The notes under the pieces were generated by a model. It made no database searches. It was not told the DNA's origin and worked only from the letters and a program-made list of their open reading frames with translations. This document shows positions 1 through 10,500 of a DNA stretch of 64,000 bases, piece by piece. Numbering within the stretch: the first letter of the stretch is position 1; the number at the start of each line of letters is the position of its first letter. The DNA comes from Primulina eburnea (lineage: Eukaryota; Streptophyta; Magnoliopsida; Lamiales; Gesneriaceae): positions 12,424,183 to 12,488,182 of the forward strand of contig NC_133117.1 of the NCBI RefSeq assembly GCF_022965805.1, read 5' to 3'. Made by a program: the position numbers and the translations under genes.

Positions 1-727
1 TTATGCTACAATTTTAAGAAATTGGGAGAACTAGTTTAGCGTTAAATGAGAATTGAATGGTTTAAATGATATAGATCTCGGGGATTTAAGCTCGAAGAGA
101 TCATTAGAACATTGAAGTATTTGGGTTATAATATTATAAGAAATGGTAATTAAGGGAGTTGTAAGATGAATTGATATTTGGCTTGAAAGTTAGGCGCTAG
201 TGAATTAATGTTGCGGCAAATTAAGAATTTAGAATGATAGCGATTTGAGGTAAAAGTTGTTCAATTAACTGAGTTATAAGAGTAGACAATGAGTTAGCAA
301 AATTTTTGAGAACTTAAGATTTATGTGTTATAAGTTTTTATCAATGATCTTAACAGCTAGGACTATACTTTTGTTGGAATTTTATTTTTTCTAGAATTTT
401 GAGTATGGTCGATGGTTAGGTTACTCGATAGATGTATGAAAAGATTTAAGTAGACATTTTGTCTTAAGAAATTTTTTTTTAAGATATGAAGAAACTTGGG
501 AATAAGTGAATGCGTGTTGGAATTATGTATCCAAAACTATTTGGGTTGCGTAAGGTTAAATTTCAAACTTATGGTATAGTTGATCATACGAAATTTTGGG
601 TGAAATAAATACAAAAGGGAATTAGTAGTGTTCAACATAAGTTATTAATCAATGAATATTAAGATTTTTATTGAGTAAGAAATCTAAAAGTTTGCCATGG
701 TGGTACGGCAAATCACGATGCATTTTA
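1..727 (+). pseudogene. Degenerate interior of gypsy element G1
   Basis: AT-rich DNA with no open reading frame worth reporting. It is assigned to the interior of a Ty3/gypsy element only because it runs up to a clear polypurine tract and 3' LTR at 1641-1657. I could not recognise any pol domain here, so it is either untranslated interior or very decayed coding sequence. The left end lies outside the window. Confidence 0.4.
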
Positions 728-883
728 TTAATTAATGTAGATGGTAATACAAAGTAATGGATAAACAATAATTACAAGTAATCCTAAAAATAAAGAAAAA
801 ACAGGAGGAGGATATTCTCCGATAAATACAAGAATCGTAAATATAATAACTAAAATAATTAAAAATAACTTTACAAGAGCCAT
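728..883 (-). CDS. Antisense 51-codon hydrophobic small ORF inside G1
   Basis: Reading the minus strand from the ATG at 883 gives 51 codons and a TAA stop. The product starts MALVKLF and is almost entirely hydrophobic: one Ile/Leu/Val/Phe stretch (residues about 4-21), a central Gly-Glu-Tyr-Pro-Pro-Pro turn (about 22-27), then a second hydrophobic stretch (about 28-48). That would suit a two-span hairpin membrane peptide. It opposes the host element and lies about 770 bp before the 3' LTR. A promoter-like region sits directly upstream (884-1021), which is the main reason to take so short an ORF seriously. No known protein is recognised. It could be a chance ORF in AT-rich DNA, or an extra antisense ORF of the kind reported in some plant LTR elements. 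Confidence 0.4.
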   Translation of the reverse strand: MALVKLFLIILVIIFTILVFIGEYPPPVFSLFLGLLVIIVYPLLCITIYIN

Positions 884-1021
884 CTTCTTTGTCTTCGAAA
901 AATTTGATGGAGAATAAGTTTTAGAGAAGAAGAGAAAGTTGGAGTGATTGAATGAATTTGTGAGATGGTATTTATAGAGGAAAAAAAAAATATAGCCGTT
1001 AGTTACCGTTTTATGACCGTT
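884..1021 (-). promoter_or_regulatory. Promoter-like region with TATA box and AACGG triplet
   Basis: On the minus strand, three AACGG motifs (plus-strand CCGTT at 996-1000, 1006-1010, 1017-1021) are followed by a poly-T run and a strong plant TATA context, CCTCTATAAATACC (967-980). A pyrimidine-rich leader comes next and then the ATG at 883. The TATA box lies about 86 nt before the ATG, leaving room for a leader of about 55 nt. The motif nearest the TATA box, in CTAACGGCTA, is close to the MSA/three-repeat-MYB site. The function is inferred from motif order alone. Confidence 0.45.
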
Positions 1022-1538
1022 GGTATATGTATGTATTTGTATAATTTTATGGTAAAATATGGTGTATATAATATTAGATATTTTTCTCGAAATTAAAGGT
1101 TGACAACAATTTTATATTTGGGACGTATTTGTAAATAACTAAGTTACATACGGTGGTATTGTAAGGTAAAGAATTGATTCAAGAGTTGTAGACCAATATT
1201 ATTATGAGGTAAGAAAAATGTTCAACTTATAAGTGTATTGCCGAGGATAGGAGTTGATCAGTAAAATTTTTTTTTTTTGGGTGCAAAGAATTCTTAAGAT
1301 GGACTGCATAAATGCTAATGTAATAGGTCGTTGACATTACAAGTATAGTATAAAGAAGGTAAGATACGATAAGGTTGAACCTCCATTTCTAATATTGAGA
1401 ACGACAAGAAAAGTCAGAATTCGGGATTTTAGTAAAGTAAACTAAGTTACCATAAGTTGTGAATCGCAAATGAGGTTTTTGGTAGGAAATTTAATTCGAA
1501 TTGAAGAGACGTAAAGACAACATAAGACTTAAATATTT
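1022..1538. other. Untranslated interior of G1
   Basis: AT-rich sequence between the antisense promoter-like block and the PPT region. No ORF, repeat or domain was recognised. Confidence 0.4.
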
Positions 1539-1564
1539 ATCAGAGTAGCGCAGCGGTAGCATGG
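1539..1564 (+). other. tRNA-iMet 5'-half-like fragment
   Basis: These 26 nt match, by my recollection, the 5' end of plant initiator tRNA-Met (acceptor strand, box A/D-arm) at about 23 positions. The similarity stops there: the anticodon arm, T arm and box B are absent. It is therefore not a tRNA gene. It lies about 90 bp upstream of the G1 3' LTR. Related elements in this window use initiator tRNA-Met as primer. Confidence 0.45.
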
Positions 1565-1614
1565 ATTTTTGGAATACTAGAATTAAGAATCTAAACTTTT
1601 AGATTACCGAGGAT

Positions 1615-1656
1615 TAGCGAATTTCGGGGACGAAATTCAAATTAAGGGGGATAGAT
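1615..1656 (+). other. Gypsy pol-end motif and polypurine tract of G1
   Basis: A sequence of the type TTCGGGGACGAAATTC followed by AATTAAGGGGGATAGAT is the standard junction between pol and the 3' LTR in plant chromoviruses. It sets the plus orientation of G1 and places the LTR start at 1657. Confidence 0.75.
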
Positions 1657-2393
1657 TGTGAAGTTCCGAAAATTTTAGATCCATATGAACCACGTGTGTG
1701 CAAGTTAATAAATTTCTTATGTATTTTATTAAAGGATTTTAATGCATGCTTATTTCATTATATTAATTATTTATGTTTAATTGATGCAAGATAAAATGTT
1801 TCTTGAGTTTTATGTTTCAGGCGATTATTCGATGCGGGATCGATGAATGGAGACCGGGACAATTTTTAGTAAATTTTTTAAAAAAAGTGTTATTTTATTT
1901 TTAGTTAGGTTTGAGGCATTTTAAATGATTTATGAAGTTTTAATATTTAAAGCTTAATTTAATTTATTAAGTGATTTTAAGATTTTAAACTTTTGAGATT
2001 TAAAACATGTATAATTTAATTCAAATTTAGGGATGATTTTTAGTGATTTAATGGAGAGATTTTATTTTAAGTTAGGATTGGGTATTTTAAATAATTTATG
2101 AAGTTTTAATAGTAGTAAAGCCTAATTTAAATATTAAGTTATTTTAGGAGTTTATATTTTTAAAAGTTTATTAATAGTGGATTTTATTTTAAGTTAGGCA
2201 GGTATTATTTGTAGTAAAGAGTTATCATTTTTTTATTTAGTATAGTAATTGATTATTAGTATTTTATTTTATTAAGTTAAAATCCTTAATTATTTTTAAT
2301 TAAATAATTTATTTAAATTTGCAAGCACACAAACTTTGAATATTTTATACACATGTATTATTCATTTTATTCTTAGTCAAACACATTTACCAT

Positions 2394-2510
2394 TTGTCTC
2401 CTAATGCACACATACACATATTCAAATATTTTAATTTAAATTTACACACAACTCACACATTCACACACACAAATACACGTACACACACACATGCAAAACA
2501 AAACACAAAA
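2394..2510. repeat. AC-rich simple-sequence tract
   Basis: Imperfect CA/CACA repeats. The L1 solo LTR carries a matching GT-rich tract at 32225-32300 on its opposite strand, so the tract belongs to the LTR family. Confidence 0.7.
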
Positions 2511-3199
2511 ACAAACCTTTCAAACCTTTTGACTAAGGAGATGGAAATGTTTCCCAAACTCTCCATTCTCAATCACTTCTCCAATTATTTCCTCTCCCCT
2601 CTCCCTTCATCAAACGCATCTTCTTTATAAAATTCCAGCAAGTTTAGTTTAGTTTATTCAAAGAAAAATAGAGCAAAGTTCATCCCGGATCGTCTCCCGT
2701 ATCGTCTCCGCTTCGGTATCGTTGTTACGGTATTTTTAAATATCAAAAGGCACGTATATTCTGTTCTTGCTGCATCGATCATGTCATATTATGTGTTGTG
2801 TTGTTATTTATGAGAAAATTATATGTGCGATGCGTAGAAGTTTTAGCAATCACGTTTAGATCAAGTTTGAAACAATTTTTGGATCACCAAATTCACGTTT
2901 TTGTTGTTCTGAAAAATACTGAGATTTTTCAGTAAAGATTTTGAGAAAACTTTTAATTACAAAAACGTAGATCTTTTTGATACGTTCGATTTGATATAAA
3001 ATTCGAGTTATTTGGATTAAAAACGAGTGAGTTATGGAGTTTTTAGTATGACTGCTCAAATCATGTTTCAAGAAAGTTATGAATTTTAATGTGTTCTTGA
3101 GAATTTCTTGTTGCAGGCTTCGTTGGGAATCGATGGGTGATCGTTGCTACATATACGAAAGTTAGTAATGATGTTTTTAGGAGTTCGTGTCGGAAGAGT

Positions 3200-3425
3200 A
3201 GTGTTCGGGTGCAGCAGCGCCGCACCTGCGCTGCCCTGCGCTGCCTGGCCGAGGGCAGGCCGCACCTGCGCTGCCAGAGGCAGCGCAGGGGCGCTGTCTG
3301 TGCGGCAGCAGGCCGCACCCGCGCTGCTGTAGGCAGCGTGGGTGCGCTGCCTGTGCGGCAGCAGCGCCGCACCGGCGCTGCTGTGTGCAGCGCGGGTGCG
3401 CTGCCTGTGCGGGACAGCGCTGCCT
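3200..3425. repeat. GC-rich inverted-repeat cluster in G1 LTR
   Basis: About 225 bp of very GC-rich DNA inside an AT-rich LTR. It consists of alternating short units such as GCCGCACCTGCGCTGCC and GGCAGCGCAGG that are partly complementary, so the segment can fold on itself. Arg/Ala/Cys-rich ORFs through it are by-products of the repeats. Confidence 0.75.
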
Positions 3426-3884
3426 AGTGCAGATTTTTGACTTCAAAATTAGTTTTTCTTGATTTTTTTGAGTACTAATAAATCTTTATATCCTAGTATA
3501 CTAAAAATTAATTTAGATGATATGAAGTTTCATTTTGGATCATTGAACCGTATTTTAAGCAAGGTCCGTGTCCTTCATGTTTTGGGAAAAATTTATAGTA
3601 TGCTTTGAGTTTGATGTCATGATTTAGTACTATGATTTACAAGGTCGAGTCATGGGAATTTTAGAATGTCCTAAGAGGCGTTTGAGCTGGAGAGTAAGCA
3701 TGCTAAGTATGAGATATGCAAGTTAAGCTTTTGAATTCATGTTAGTATGTGCAGCAACGGCCCCAATCGAGATCCAACGAATCCCTCAACACCAAGTAAG
3801 TATGCAGGACGTGCAAAGAAAATATTTTAAGTTTTTGGAGGTATGCTAAATGTCTTGTGACCAAATTATGTTAGGATTGGAAAG

Positions 3885-4000
3885 CGTTAAATTATGAACG
3901 GGGACCAATCCGCCCGTTAAATTATGAACGGGTTAGATCGTGGTTGTGAAGCGTTAAATTATGAACGTGGATCAACTGGCCTGTTAAATTATGAACAGGG
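3885..4000. repeat. Tandem CGTTAAATTATGAACG-type repeats
   Basis: Four spaced copies of a 16-bp imperfect palindrome (CGTT...GAACG). The same motif recurs on the other strand in L1 (31610-31745), marking the two LTRs as relatives. Confidence 0.7.
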
Positions 4001-4429
4001 ATCTCATGTATGTGGCAGTGGATACGTCCCTGTCAGCCCAGTACTGTGGTTTGTCTGATCAGATATTTATTATGTTATGGGTCACTTGCTTTGAAACATC
4101 CTCTACGAAAATGATGAAGTTACGTATGTTCAAGTATGTTCAAGTATGTAGTATGTTAATGAAAGTTTATGATGATGGCACGTCATAGTATGTATGTACG
4201 TATATTCAAAGTTATTATGCAAAGTTCAAGCTATTATTCAAGTTCAAGTTTCAAAGTATGTATGTTCAAGTTCAAAGAAGTTTATGAGAGTTCAAAGTTA
4301 TTATGAAAGTTTAAGTTTATTAAGAGTTCAAGGTTATTACGCAAAGTTTAAGTTTCAAGTATATATGTTATATTTTGAAGTTGTATGTGGATTTATTATG
4401 TAATACTTGTTATTTCCAGTTTATACGTG

Positions 4430-4550
4430 TTGAGTCTTTAGATTCACTAGACTTGATCGATGCAGGTGCTTATGTTGATGAGGAGACAGGAGGTGGCGAC
4501 TAAGTGGCAGGCTTGGACTGAGCGGGAGGCTAAACCCGAGGACCACTATG
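4430..4550 (+). other. Conserved LTR block near 3' end
   Basis: Contains GTTGAGTCTTTAGATTCAC and GATGAGGAGACAGGAGGTGG. Very similar sequence occurs at 31200-31320 (minus) and 63715-63840 (plus) in LTRs that otherwise differ a good deal. It lies about 210-330 bp before the LTR end. Confidence 0.6.
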
Positions 4551-4761
4551 TTTATGTTTTATGAAAACTTTAATATATTATGTTTTTATGTTGGATGTGA
4601 GATGATTTGAAATAAGTACTTTGTTGGAAAATATTAGTTGGAAATGTTGATTTTAATATTATTAAGTGAAATGACAAGTGATGACCGTATGAAATTTTAT
4701 GTTTAAGAAAATTTTTAATTTTACCGTGAATTTTGAAGTAGTAAAAGTACGGTATGTTACA

Positions 4762-5715
4762 TAATTTCTATTAGATAGAAAAAAGGCAAAATGATAGAAC
4801 TTGAAGAAATTTAAGATATTCCCTCAACTGTAGAAGTTGAACCTAATCCCCAACAATCAGTAGTTGAAGTACACGCTCCTAGAAGGTCTGGTAGGGTTGT
4901 CAGATTTCAAGATATTCGCTTCTTCATGAACAAGACCATGTTGAGCCTTGTGTTGGATGTGATCCAATGAACTTCAAAGAAGCAATATCTGATACTGATT
5001 CATCTAAACGGCTTGAAGCCATGCAGTCTAAAATGGACTCTACGTATTCAAACCAAGTCTGGACATTAGTGGATCAACCTGAGGGAATCGTCCCATATGA
5101 TGCAAATGGATCTAGAAAAGAAAGCTTGGGGCGGATGGGAAGGTATTGACCTTCAAGTCAAGACTGGTTGAAAAGGTTATACTCAAAGTCAAGGAATTGA
5201 CTATGAGGAAACTTTTTCACCGGTTGCTATGTTGAAGTGCATTATAATAGTACTAGCCATAGTAGCATGGTATGACTATGAGATATGACAAATGGATGAG
5301 AATTCCTCAATGAAGAAATTTATATGTCTCAACCTGAGGGATACACATCAGTAGAAAGTGAGCATATGGTATGCAAACTTCGAAGATCAATATATGGTCT
5401 CAAGCATCCGTCAAGGAGTTGGAACCTCAGATTTGATAGCACTATCTAGGAATTTGGTTTTGCTAAAAATCCTGAGGAACCATGCGTGTACAAGAAAGTT
5501 AGTGAGAGTGCAGTGACATTTCTAGTACTTTGTGTTTATGACATTCTACTCATTGGGAATGATTACTATAATCAACTAAAGTATGGTTAGAAAATAAATT
5601 CTCCATGAAAGACATGGGTGAAGCATCCTATATATTGAGAATACAAATCTATAGAGATAGATCAAAAGAATGCTGGGACTCACCCAAGCCACTTATATCG
5701 ATACCATTCGGAAGA
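4762..5715 (+). pseudogene. A1 copia pol relic, RT part (left half)
   Basis: Broken frames read as copia reverse transcriptase of the Angela/Tork type: a leader rich in Pro/Glu with a SGRVV motif, then the CDPMNFKEAI region, VWTLVDQPEG, a 'YTQSQGIDYEETFSPVA'-like segment, 'HMVCKLRRSIYGLK', and a catalytic-box region reading LCVYDILLIGND where LYVDDILLIGN is expected. One Asp of the YVDD box is thus Tyr. Several stops and frameshifts make it non-functional. The left side is cut by the end of the G1 LTR. The right side is interrupted at 5720 by G2 and continues at 14116. Confidence 0.8.
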
Positions 5716-5720
5716 GATTC
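5716..5720. repeat. Left target-site duplication of G2 (GATTC)
   Basis: GATTC immediately precedes the terminal TG of G2 and is repeated at 14116-14120. A 5-bp duplication is usual for plant LTR retrotransposons. Confidence 0.9.
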
Positions 5721-7509
5721 TGTGGGGCCCTTAGCTCCTAATCGTTATTACATCACAATTTGATTAGGGTTAATTAATCACAGCGGAAAACGAGTTTAAA
5801 ATTTCTTTACGACGAGTCCAAAACATTTCGTCTAGATTTATAATACTAAAAATAATATTTAATCTCAACTCATAAAACACGCCCACACGTAATCAAAACC
5901 AATCACATACAAACATCTCATATCCTCGGGACATGCCCCGGTATATAGATACATATACATATATACTGGGAACAAGACATAACATAAAACCTCAGCCCAA
6001 GCTGTGGCTCCCTCCAGAAGTACCCTCTCTGGTCTCCTGATATCCTGGAGTACCTGCCATTGTCCACACACAAAGACAACAACAGCCCCCCTTGGGGGTG
6101 AGCAAAGCTCCGTATGGAACAACCTATCATATATACCACAGATATCTAAACAATGATATTTGGTATGCAATGAATGTATGTCGTGGAGGTATCGGGTCAA
6201 ATGCCCATCCAGTGAGCACATGTCAGAATCAATCGAATCGCTATCAAATCAAATCAATGCTCGAGCTGGCACACCGGCCGATATGGGAATACACGTATGA
6301 TAGCGTCGACGAAGCGCCATCAATCCCACATCTCATATCCAATCATATGGGGCCACAATTGTCTATGCTTTACGGGTCATATAATACCGGCATAGCGATT
6401 GTGTTCACAAACCCCGGAATCCCATCCAATCATATCAGGGTATCCAAGGATCGTAGCTCAACGTGTATGTCATTTATTGATGTATGCATAAAATGATGGG
6501 TGTTAACAAAACATTTATTTTGTACATTGATACTCAAATCTCAATGTCATGTATGCCACATCAAATCATCAAATAGGCACATAGACACGTATTCCAATCC
6601 AATCCAATCAATCCAATCATATATCATATAATACAGATACCTGTCGTATGTTACCCAGTCGCAACATACATCAATTCTTCGTTTTCAGTTGATGTAGCCT
6701 GAAGATATTGATATAACACTTTATCTACATCAATAACATACTCATTCCAATCAATAACATGGTCCAAAATCAATAATATGAGTTTCAAATATCATTTGAA
6801 ACTTCAATAATTTATATCAAATTAAAATCATATCATAATTCAATTCCGACTTCGAATACAAGTTTCTTGTCGGTTATTCTATTACATATCAGAAATTCAA
6901 CTTCAAATACATGCTATTCCAGCACTTTAATATTTCAAGCTGCTGGAACTAGAAGAAAATTCCTCAGTCTGAAGCCCTCGACGCGACGATTACAAATATA
7001 TAATTTTTTTCGCGTTTAGACAGCGTTTCAAAGTCGAATCGGACGAAAAAAAATGAAAATCTCTCGTGTTCTCTCGAAGCTACGTAAATGAAATGAAGAA
7101 TTCAAACGGCAGAAATCATTCTTATCTTTCTACCGCTCGGGCGGTAGAATTCTCGCGCCCGAGCGTGAGACATTCTGCCCCCGACTCAATTATGTACCGC
7201 GCTCGAGCGGTCACAAATTACCGCTCGGGCGCGGCATGTTCTGTCCGAGAACACCCCACATTCCACACTGGCGCTCGGGCAGTCATTTTCTACCGCCCGG
7301 GCGCCACATATTCTGTACCAAATGTTGGTTTTGGTATTATATTGGCGTCCGGCCTCTCCAATCGATCTCTTACAACGTCAATTCATATTCAATATTCATT
7401 TTATCAATTCCATTGTCACGATATACATCAATTACAAAATCACTTGACAATTTCATTAATTATCGATAATCACATAAGATTTACGATAATACGATACACG
7501 GTCCTTACA
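5721..7509 (-). repeat. G2 3' LTR
   Basis: On the plus strand it runs from TGTGGGGCCC to ...GTCCTTACA. It matches 12318-14115 almost base for base with small indels. Short ORFs in it recur in the other LTR and are not genes. Confidence 0.92.
7120..7315. repeat. GC-rich palindrome cluster in G2 3' LTR
   Basis: About six copies of a CCGCTCGGGCGGT-like unit in alternating orientation (also CGCCCGAGCG), spaced 25-40 bp apart. The cluster lies about 200-390 bp from the LTR's own 5' end. A near-identical cluster is at 13725-13915. Confidence 0.8.
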
Positions 7510-7524
7510 TTTCTCCCCCTCTTA
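7510..7524 (-). other. G2 polypurine tract
   Basis: On the minus strand, TAAGAGGGGGAGAAA lies directly before the 3' LTR, with the GGACGAAAT-type pol-end motif just upstream. It is the expected plus-strand DNA primer site. Confidence 0.85.
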
Positions 7525-7587
7525 AAAGATTTCGTCCTCGAAATCTTAAACATCTTTATATACATAACATTGGCAAACATACATATG

Positions 7588-10500
7588 TCACCAATTATAG
7601 TACATATCAAAACTAAAATCAGAGTAAGGATCAGAATACATAGAATACAATGGAACAGATGTCGTAGAATCAAACAAATGCGGATACGAATCTCGCATCT
7701 TGCTCTCTAATTCCCACGTTGATTCTTCAACACCATGTCGTGTCCATTGCACTCGAACTAGAGGAATCGATTTGTTTCTCAATATCTTTTCCTTTCGATC
7801 CATAATGCGAACAGGTTGTTCAACATAGGAAAGAGAAGGATCCAGTTCAACTTCATCCGGTGCAAGCACGTGTGATGGATCTGGTTCATATTTTCTCAGC
7901 ATAGAAACATGAAATACATCGTGAATAGCAGATAGAGCTGGTGGAAATGCCAATCGATACGCAAGATCACCAACTCGATCCAAAATCTCGTATGGACCAA
8001 CATATCGAGGAGATAACTTCCCTCGCATGCCGAATCGAACAGTGCCTCTAAAGGGAGATATTTTCAAAAACACTCTGTCACCTTTCTGGAATTCTAAGGG
8101 TCGTCTTCGTTTGTTCGCATAACTCGTTTGATGACCCTGAGCAGCTTTCATCCGCTATCGAATCAACTGAACCTTATCGTTCATTTCCTGTATCATTTCA
8201 GGTCCAGTCAACTGTCTTTCACCAATCTCATCCCAGAATAACGGTGATCTACATCGTCTCCCATATAAAGGTTCAAACGGTGCCATACCGATACTCGTCT
8301 GAAAGCTATTATTATATGAAAATTCAGCCAATGGTAAGGCATCTTGCCATCCCATTCTGATATCCATCACAACAGCACGCAACATATCCTCTAAAGTCTG
8401 AATCGTACGCTCAGTTTGGCCATCAGTTTGAGGATGATAAGCAGTACTCATAGCCAAACGCGTACCCATCGCTTCTTGTAAACTACCCCAGAATTTATAA
8501 GCAAATCTGGGATCACGATCAGATACAATTGAGACTGGCACACCATGCAGTCTCACAATATTCTCAATGTATAAACGGGCCATTCTCTTATAAGGATAAG
8601 TCCGCTCATACGGAATAAAATGCGCAGATTTCGAAAGCCGATCAATAATCACCCAAATAGCATCACAGCCCTTGGGCGAACGAGGTAAATGAGTCACAAA
8701 ATCCATAGCAATATGTTCCCAATTCCATTTCGGGATTTCAAGACTATGGAGCAATCCTCCCGGTTTCATTCTCTCGGCTTTCACTTGCTGGCAGACAAGA
8801 CATTTCGAAATAAACTCAGCAATGTCCTTCTTCATACGTTTCCACCAGAATTGAGGTCTCAAAGTCAAATACATTTTCCGACCTCCAGGGTGAATACTGT
8901 ATTTGCTACAATGTGCTTCTCGAAGAAGGGAAGATTTCAAATCAGAATCATCAGGAACTACCAGCCGACCATTAAGTCGTAAAGAACCATCAGAAGAAAT
9001 CTGGAATCCAGACTGATGTCCAGCAGATACAAGTTCTTTCGACTTTTGGATCTGAGCATCGCTTCGTTGAGCCTTTCATATTTTCGATATCAAGTTCGGC
9101 TCAATTTGCAATGCTGATACAGTGACAGAATTCCAATTCGAGTGAAAAGTCCAACCAGAAGTACATATATCTTCATGTACCTTGGCGACATTGACAGAAG
9201 CTAAAACAGAATCATAAACTTTACGGCTCAGGGCATCCACAGTAACATTCACCGATCCAGGGTGATATTGAATCTCACAATCAAAATCCTTCAGGAGATC
9301 CATCCACCTGCGTTGCCTCATATTCAAATCAGATTGAGAAAAGAGATATTTCAGACTCTTATGGTTTGAATAAATAACAAACTTTTCTCCGTACAAGTAA
9401 TGGCGCCAAATCTTCAGAGCAAATACAATGGCGACCAATTCGAGATCATGAACATGATAACGTGTTTCATGAGATTTCAATTGACGAGACGCATAAGCAA
9501 CCACTTTGCCATGTTGCATCAGAACACAGCCCAAACCATTACCAGACTCATCTGTACACACCACAAATCCTCCGATACCTGAGGGAATAGTAAGCACAGG
9601 TGCTGTGGTCAATCTCGTCTTCAATTCAAGAAAACTAGCTTCACATTCATCTGACCAAATGAATCTCTGATTCTTCTGTGTCAGTTGAGTAATCGGTTTA
9701 GCTATCTTCGAAAATCCTTCAATAAAACGATGATAATATCCAGCTAAACCCATGAAGCTACGGATCTCAGGAACATTCGTAGGTCTTGGCCAATTCAATA
9801 CAGCTTCGACCTTCGCAGGATCAACAGATATGCCATGTCTTGAAATGACGTGGCCCAGAAAAATAACTTTGTCCATCCAAAATTCACATTTGGACAATTT
9901 GGCATACAAATGGCTAGTACGAAGAGTTTGAAGTACCAGTCTCAGATGTTCAGCATGCTCCTTTTTCGATTTCGAATAGACAAGAATGTCATCAATAAAC
10001 ACAATAACGAATCGGTCTAGATAATCTCGAAAGACACGATTCATTAAGTCCATAAAAATAGCAGGAGCATTCGTAAGACCAAAAGGCATAACCAAGAATT
10101 CATAGTGGCCATACCTCGTACGAAAAGCAGTTTTGGGTACATCTTCATCTCGAACTCGTACTACATGATACCCAGAACGAAGATCAATCTTCGAGTATAC
10201 AGAAGTACCTTGAAGCTGATCAAATAAGTCATCTATACGCGGAAGTGGGTACTTATTTTTCACAGTAGCCCGATTCAGCTGCCTATAATCGATACACATT
10301 CGCATAGTACCATCTTTCTTTCGAACAAATAAAACTGGAGCTCCCCAAGGTGATACACTCGGTCGAATATATCCCTTATCGAGAAGATCCTGTAATTGTT
10401 CTTTCAATTCTTTCAATTCCAATGGTGCCATGCGATAAGGAGCTTTAGAAATAGGCGCATTCCCCGGCACAAGATCAATACTAAACTCAACTTCTCGATG

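Larger units (their letters stand above)
1657..4761 (+). mobile_element. 3' LTR of G1 (Tekay-like Ty3/gypsy)
   Basis: The LTR begins TGTGAAGTTCC right after the PPT and ends with ...GTATGTTACA, where copia coding sequence resumes. At about 3.1 kb it is long. Landmarks in order: an early block with GGCGATTATTCGA-type sequence (about 1820-1865), an AC-rich tract (2394-2510), a GC-rich repeat cluster (3200-3425), CGTTAAATTATGAACG repeats (3885-4000), and a block with a TGAGTC/GATTCA inverted pair plus GATGAGGAGAC (4430-4550). Solo LTR L1 has the same order, so the two are one family. The 5' partner and left TSD lie outside the window. Small ORFs inside are not considered genes. Confidence 0.75.

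Noticed and set aside
1539..1564. A tRNA gene
   Set aside because: Only the 5' half-like part is present; no anticodon arm, T arm or box B follows.
3137..3446. Arg/Ala/Cys-rich ORFs on both strands
   Set aside because: They come from the GC-rich repeat cluster of the G1 LTR; both strands are open for the same reason and no domain is visible.
6092..6496. 134-codon ORF in the G2 LTR, repeated at 12689-13093
   Set aside because: Present twice only because it lies in both LTRs; overlaps an antisense ORF and resembles no protein.
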